Assembly (NCBI RefSeq): GCF_022581195.2
Contig: NC_061463.1
Location: 5,146,001-5,210,000 of the forward strand
DNA from: Helicoverpa zea
Lineage: Eukaryota > Arthropoda > Insecta > Lepidoptera > Noctuidae
Length of the DNA stretch: 64,000 nt
Reading direction: 5' to 3'
Shown here: positions 58,660-64,000 of the stretch, piece after piece
Layout: every line of letters starts with the position of its first letter
How positions within the stretch are numbered: the first letter of the stretch is position 1
Translations under genes and position numbers: made by a program
The notes under the pieces: generated by a model
The model's database searches: none
What the model was told of the DNA's origin: nothing
The model's input: only the letters and a program-made list of their open reading frames with translations

Positions 58660-59037
58660 TTGAACCTCCCTCTTATACGTACAAAGAATGACTTTGTAAT
58701 ATATGTTACAGCTGTGTACTCCAATAAGAGTGTAAAGCCGTGTGTATCGGCACCAACTTGCAGCGTTCACAAGCATAGACCCCGGCCAGCTCCCTGCCCG
58801 CAACCAGATAAATGTTACAAGAAATGTATAAAAAAAAAGCAAAAATGTCCCAGCGCTATGGACACCGTCAGCCGTATAGGCTTACCCTGTGAATGCGCCA
58901 AAATACAATCTAAAGATTCCAGGCGCAGTCAAAAGAGAACTAACAAAACGCACAGAAAAAGACTACGAAAAGCTTACAAGCAGCGATCTGCTGAATCACG
59001 CTGGCGTAGAAAAAAAAAATGCTGTGAAATATTATAA
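58660..59037 (+). CDS. small basic protein with CaaL box, paralogue 3
   Basis: The conserved part starts after an acceptor at 58711, so the true start codon may be in an undetected upstream exon. The Met at 58660 is only the first in-frame one. It carries CVSAPTC ... CPQPDKC with exactly the CX5CX11CX5C spacing of paralogue 1, then QKCPSAMD, a cysteine pair CEC, and a strongly basic region. It ends RRKKKCCEIL, a CaaL box preceded by lysines and a second Cys that could be palmitoylated. The conserved cysteine grammar makes it a true member of the tandem family. Confidence 0.65.
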   Translation: MNLPLIRTKNDFVIYVTAVYSNKSVKPCVSAPTCSVHKHRPRPAPCPQPDKCYKKCIKKKQKCPSAMDTVSRIGLPCECAKIQSKDSRRSQKRTNKTHRKRLRKAYKQRSAESRWRRKKKCCEIL

Positions 59038-59870
59038 GGAAGATAGTCATATTCATTACATACCTATCAATAGAAAAAATCAATCTGCTAAAGTTGTTTT
59101 ATTTTATTACCTTCCTTATGACTTGATATCGAAGAAGAACGAGGAACAAACGTGGCCCATTAGGCTCAGTGCCCATTAGGTGAGAGAGGTACCTAGTCCC
59201 CTAGGGAAATTGAGGAAAAGTGGTTTCTCTTTCGGAAGCTCTTCATATGAAAGAGTATAATCGCCGTTTGCTCTCAGTGATTGTCATCAAGTCTGGATCT
59301 GATGATAGAAAGACTTGAGAAATCGAGTTACCGTACGCTCCAAGCTCGATGTTAAGTATGTACCTACCTACATAACTCACGGTTGATATAAGCAGCATAT
59401 ATATATAGCAGCTATACCTTGTGCATACACAGAAGCGCATAAGAAATTCGTATTGTCGAGATCTTGCCGAGTTGGGTAATGATTGCAATTTCGAGATTGG
59501 CCTCGAAGGGAAAAATATATGGCATAGAAGTCTGAGGGAAAATAAACATAGTCAATGAATAGATCTGCAGACACCGACTTCTACATCCATGTCAAGGATT
59601 GTTTTTATCCCTTTCAGTGGTTTGTGAAGCCGGTTTACTTATATTTTTTCTGTTTGATTTAACTTAATTTTAGGAATCGCCTGATACTGTAGCCAGAAGG
59701 GTCTATCATGTTGGGGGAACTCCCGATCACGACCACAGATATAAAATAAAACGATACTATATAGGAGGTACCTACATGCTTTGTGAAGTACCCTCGAAAT
59801 ACCTGATCTAAATACCTACATGGTTTTAAAAATATGAAAAAAAAAATCAATAAAGTCTGTAATAAATGGG
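59038..59870. other. intergenic, nothing recognised
   Basis: No conserved exon, RNA gene or clear repeat was found between the third CaaL gene and the TCGA-rich array. Confidence 0.5.
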
Positions 59871-59874
59871 TGTA

Positions 59875-60090
59875 CTACGCCAAATCGAATGACAAATAAT
59901 CGAATATCAATTGATCGACCACTATAAATCGAAATTCTAAATACTCGAACATTCATAATATCGAATGGTTATTAAATCGAACATTCAATACATCGCGCAG
60001 TTAATACATCTTGTGTTCAAAATATCGAATGTTCGTTTGATCGAGCGTTAAATGCATCGCATATTCATCCTATCGAAAAAATCTATATTT
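59875..60090. repeat. degenerate TCGA-phased array
   Basis: The tetramer TCGA, or variants such as ATCGC, recurs about every 15-18 bp through the block (examples AAATCGAATG, AATATCGAATG, TTTGATCGAGC), embedded in AT-rich spacers such as ACATTCAT. The phasing suggests an old tandem repeat. It lies about 100 bp before the Helitron. Confidence 0.6.
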
Positions 60091-61312
60091 TTTATGAATA
60101 CAAGTAAAACCCAAAATTGCATGTAGGCAATGTGTAGGCACAAACTATATTATTATCTATGACAGATTTTAGAGATCTTTTTAGAGTTCCATCCTAACTA
60201 ATATTATAAATGTGAAAGTAACTCTGTCTGTCTGTCTGTCTTTTCTTCACGCCTAAACTACTGAACCGATTTGTGTGAAATTTGGTACAGACATAGTTTG
60301 AAACTTGAGAAAAGACATAGCATAGTTTTTATTTCAAAAAAACAATATAAAAATAAAAAATAAAAGAAGACGGATCACAATCCATACAAAATTGCCCCAC
60401 GTCCTATAACAACGTGACGTATCTCAAAAAAAAGATAAAAATGTTTAAAAAAATATGGCATACTCTCTAATTCATTTTTTTTACACCTTCATACGAAAAA
60501 AATGCTTTAAAAATTGTTCAGGCGCTGTTATGAAAACATCGTTCATAGGACTATTTATAGACTATTTTATTATTATTTTTTTTTGTTTGATAGGGTATAC
60601 CTCACAGGTGGTCTCATAATCATCAGGTCAGGATCTGATGATGGAAACCCTGAGAAATCCAGGGCAACTTTTGAAAGTTGTAGGCATGCGCAGGATAAAA
60701 ACTTGACTATAAGGTGTATGTCTTATAACAATATGCAACAGTAAAGGTTTGGAGCTGACCTGATGATGGAGACGAAAGAAGGTCGAGGGAACTCGACAAC
60801 CGAATATGTAAACTAGCTCGTGTTTGGGCTCATATTATTTGTATTGATAAGAACTTTCCACTTATGCGGATAGTGACATCTGTGCTTGTCACTGAAAAGC
60901 CAAAAATAAAAAAAAAACTTCCAAAAACACTGAAAAGCAAAAAAACTAGTCTTAAGAACATCGGCCTAGAAGGGTTTGTTCCCACTAGTTCTACTGCTTA
61001 GTTCTACCGTAGAACTAATGGGAACTTTTTTTCCCACTAGTTCTACTATTTGAGGTGTAACAAAATAGTAGAACTAGTGGGAATTATGGTGTTTATTGGT
61101 ATTCCCACTAGTTCCACTGAACATTGGCAGTAGAACTAATGGGACATAATTTTGTTCTACTGTTGACAGCCGATAGTTGTGATTTTTTTTAGAGCTCAAA
61201 ATCGATAGCAGTCAGAATAACTTAGATTTTTTTCATTACTTTCAACAAAAATCTAATGTTTTTCTTTATATAAGTACTAGGATAGCAGAAATGAAGAGGA
61301 GCTATATAGGAG

Positions 61313-61383
61313 CTTTTTGTTCTTTATAGCTATAGCTATAAAGAACAAAAAGATTAACTATATAGTTAATCTTTTTGTTCTTT
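61313..61383. repeat. two overlapping perfect palindromes
   Basis: A perfect 40-bp palindrome (61313-61352, centre AGCTATAGCT) shares its right arm with a perfect 44-bp palindrome (61340-61383, centre ACTATATAGT). The shared arm contains AAAGAACAAAAAG. A third palindrome built on AACACCACCA/TGGTGGTGTT follows at about 61392-61416. These can form alternative hairpins. Confidence 0.9.
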
Positions 61384-61448
61384 TGATTTTTAAACACCAC
61401 CATTGTGGTGGTGTTTGACACATTGATTAAAAAAAAACACACTAAAGT

Positions 61449-62416
61449 TATAGTTCGGCCATTCAGAGAATGCGTTCCTGACACGTCGCGATTGAACTGA
61501 CGACGTAACTTTGCAATGGCGTTACAGTTACGATAAAAATATTTTTGCTGGTTGTTTACCGTTTTAACAATTGAGGAGCATTAAAACAACATTATTATAT
61601 CAATAATCAATGAATGTTATAATTTTGTGCCAAACTGAGTGTCAAATAACTTGGTAAACAATATTTTTCTAAATCTATACTGCGCTATTACAAGGTTATG
61701 TCAGAGGTTTATATTTTGTAGTGCTGTGCTAAAAATAACAGGCAAGTATCGTAATCTGTTCTTATACAGTTATAATATAAAATAATACGTTTTGATTTTC
61801 TTTTTAAGAATTGGAAAATAATGGACTATAAGACTTAATTATAACTTTTATGAAATATAAAAATAAAACTATGACCAAACCGCATTTTTATACTTAGATT
61901 AAAAATGGTAACCCCAAATGGCGTTATGGGCCGCCATTTTGTGACGCTAAAACAGTCGTCCGTTGTCGTTTCGTGCGCATAGACCACGTTTTTCAAGTGT
62001 TTTCGATCTGTTTTTATTTGATTACCCGGCTTTTGTTAGACCGAGATATCAGGATTGATTCTGTTATTGATAATAATATAATTATACATGTAGGCGAAGA
62101 TGATGATGAAGACACCACCTCCTCAAGCAAATCGGAGTCTGATTAATATTCTGTTCGCACATTCAATTCAATGTACTTGTAACAAAGAATAAATAAAACA
62201 ATTTTATTATATGAATATTACCTTTTTTTGGTTTCCACTTAAATAACTAAAATATAAAACAAATGATTCCGCCAATTTAAAACGAAAATAATCTTAAAAT
62301 AATGCGGCGGTTCATTTTGAAGGAACGGTAACGAACTCAGTGTTATGTTGTGCCCATCACTAGTCGTGACTAACTGATAGGTGTCAGGAACGCATTCTCT
62401 GAACGGCCGAAGTATA
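61449..62416 (+). mobile_element. 968-bp TIR transposon, copy 3
   Basis: Same orientation as copy 1 and identical in length, inserted in the loop of the Helitron inverted repeat, so it moved after the Helitron palindrome formed. It contains the same promoter-like GCCGCCATTTTG, acidic tail frame and AATAAA. Confidence 0.85.
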
Positions 62417-62454
62417 GTTTAGTTAAAAGGTTCTTCTAACTTACAGACAGACAG

Positions 62455-62640
62455 ACATGTGTTGCTGGGGAGTTTGTTGCGCCACTTGTTCTTTCCAGCA
62501 AAAACACATAGGAAGTGGTGTAGGGTGGGCGTTTTGGGGGCTGTCTATTGTAAATTCCTGACGTTCAAAAAGTGCTGTCTTGCAGCCAAGTTTGAATAAA
62601 TGATTTTTGATTTTTTGATTTTGATTTTTGATTTTGTTAG
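62455..62640 (+). mobile_element. LINE 3'-end fragment inside the Helitron
   Basis: The block ends in GCCAAGTTTGAATAAATGAT followed by tandem TGATTTT units, the typical degenerate tail of lepidopteran non-LTR elements. There is no open frame of note, so it is a 5'-truncated insertion or a captured fragment. Confidence 0.6.
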
Positions 62641-63738
62641 TTTGATGTGTAGTGTTATGTTTGGAACTAAAGAGAAAGAAGAAAAACATTTATTTTTTGT
62701 TGAAATTCATGAAAAAAATCTAAGTTATTCCGACTGCTATCGATTTTGAGTTGTGATAAAAATCACAACTACAGATAACCACGGGCCACGGACACGGCGA
62801 GATGTCACCCAGGCCGTCGACTATACTTCTTCTATCTAGTAGAACAAAATGTCCCATTAGTTCTACTGCAAATGTTCAGTGGAACTAGTGGGAATACCAA
62901 TAAAAACCATAATTCCCACTAGTTCTACTATTTTGTTACACCTCAAATAGTAGAACTAGTGGGAAAAAAAGTTCCCATTAGTTCTACAGTAGAACTAAGC
63001 AGTAGAACTAGTGGGAACAAACCCCTAGAAGTCGGTGGGGAAATAAACTTAGGTACATCCATTAGACACCGACTTCTGAGGTAGTTTAAATATTTTGTTG
63101 TCGAGTTCCCTCGATCTTCTCTGGTCTCCATCGTCGGGTCAGCTCCAAACCTTCACTGTTGCAAAGGTCTATTCAATACAAATAATATGAGCCCAAACAC
63201 GAGCTAGTTTACATATTCGGTTGTCGAGTTCCCTCGACCTTCTTTCGTCTCCATCATCAGGTCAGCTCCAAACCTTTACTGTTGCATATTGTTATAAGAC
63301 ATACACACCTTATAGTCAAGTTTTTATCTTGCGCATGCCTACAACTTTCAAAAGTTGCCCTGGATTTCTCAGGGTTTCCATCATCAGATCCTGACCTGAT
63401 GATTATGGGACCACCTGTGAGGTATACCCTATCAAACAAAAAAATAATTTAATAAAATAGTCTTTAATAGTCCTATGAACGATGTTTTCATAACAGCGCC
63501 TGAACAATTTTTAAAGCATTTTTTTCGTATGAAGGTGTAAAAAAAATAAATTAGAGAGTATGCCATATTTTTTTAAACATTTTTATCTTTTTTTTGAGAT
63601 ACGTCACATTGTTATAGGACGTGGGGCAATTTTGATCCATCTTCTTTATTCCGGACATATAGCGCCATCTATTGGTCAAACCAAAAATATGCCGGAAGTC
63701 ACTATATCATGCGAACGAAGTCGCGGGCAAAAGCTAGT

Positions 63739-64000
63739 AGAAATATAAAAGTAGCCTAACACAATGTTTTACAATCAGTAAGTATGTTGCATTGCAATGT
63801 CCATCAAGATTGAGGAGCCACTTTTTGTATCTTAATGAAATTTTGTACTTATTTAGTAGTAAGTTAAAAAGTATTGTAGGCTCAATCTTGGAATTTGTAG
63901 TATAATAGTTCAAAAGTTATATGAACACAAAGGTGGTGTTGGAATATACGCATGATGTACGTATAATACCTCCTTTACAAATATCCAAGATTATATAAAG
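63739..64000. other. sequence after the Helitron, nothing recognised
   Basis: AT-rich flank up to the window end, without a supported gene or repeat. Confidence 0.5.

Larger units (their letters stand above)
60192..63738 (+). mobile_element. non-autonomous Helitron with giant internal inverted repeat
   Basis: The 5' end TCCTAACTAATATTATAAAT starts with TC after an A. The 3' end GCGAACGAAGTCGCGGGC forms a short hairpin and is followed by CTAGT. Both termini match Helitron rules and no target duplication is seen. A (TCTG)n run lies at about 60224. No Rep/helicase is encoded. Most of the interior is an inverted repeat: the outer arms at about 60364-60845 and 63170-63650 are near-complementary, and inner arms continue at about 60968-61270 and 62680-63025. 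The loop holds palindromes, a nested 968-bp transposon and a LINE tail. Confidence 0.75.

Overview
This is a nuclear genome window from a moth or butterfly (Lepidoptera). It is AT-rich, has short GT-AG introns, carries transposon ends typical of Lepidoptera (a TC...CTAGT Helitron, CR1/jockey-like LINE tails, tRNA-like SINE heads), and encodes conserved animal housekeeping proteins. No prokaryotic or viral genes were seen.

Layout. 1-6.1 kb is intergenic and begins with the 3' end of a non-LTR retrotransposon. 6.1-13.95 kb is SF3B3 (U2 snRNP splicing factor 3b subunit 3, + strand, 16 coding exons, 1218 aa). 14-21 kb is intergenic or 5'-intronic, with a degenerate minisatellite, a GC-rich foldback element and the first of three near-identical 968-bp inverted-repeat transposons. 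21.2-26.5 kb is a CCDC66-like coiled-coil gene, followed 180 bp later by an unrecognised small Cys-motif gene (26.7-28.0 kb). From 31.2 to 54.7 kb eight compact genes alternate strictly in strand: LYRIC-like (-), C7orf50-like (+), mitochondrial thioredoxin (-), eIF3L (+), PTCD1 (-), GRWD1 (+), PMS2 (-), WBP2 (+). Head-to-head pairs are 0.27-0.55 kb apart. Tail-to-tail pairs are 70-110 bp apart, with poly(A) signals on or beside stop codons. 56.7-59.0 kb holds three tandem small, very basic genes whose proteins all end in a CaaL prenylation box. 60.2-63.7 kb is a non-autonomous Helitron containing a giant inverted repeat, into which another 968-bp element and a LINE tail are nested.

Main discovery. 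The introns of SF3B3 are packed with small nucleolar RNAs. I find four two-hairpin H/ACA RNAs, two almost identical copies of U17/snR30 (m1- and m2-like motifs present), and six to eight box C/D RNAs. Three of the C/D RNAs carry antisense to the conserved 28S rRNA segment targeted by U18. In nearly every case the RNA ends about 65-80 nt before the 3' splice site, as expected for intron-encoded snoRNAs. Only the two introns too short to hold one (111 and 102 nt) are empty, and the last intron holds an unidentified structured segment. A core splicing factor gene thus doubles as a ribosome-biogenesis RNA locus.

Second discovery. The CaaL cluster looks like a lineage-restricted family of small polybasic, probably geranylgeranylated proteins. 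Two members share a CX5CX11CX5C N-terminus. I do not recognise it from any described family.

The housekeeping genes work in related processes: splicing (SF3B3), ribosome assembly (GRWD1, snoRNAs, probably the nucleolar WKF protein), translation initiation (eIF3L), mitochondrial RNA and redox (PTCD1, thioredoxin) and mismatch repair (PMS2). All exon borders are read by eye from splice consensus and protein continuity. No alignment or folding program was run.
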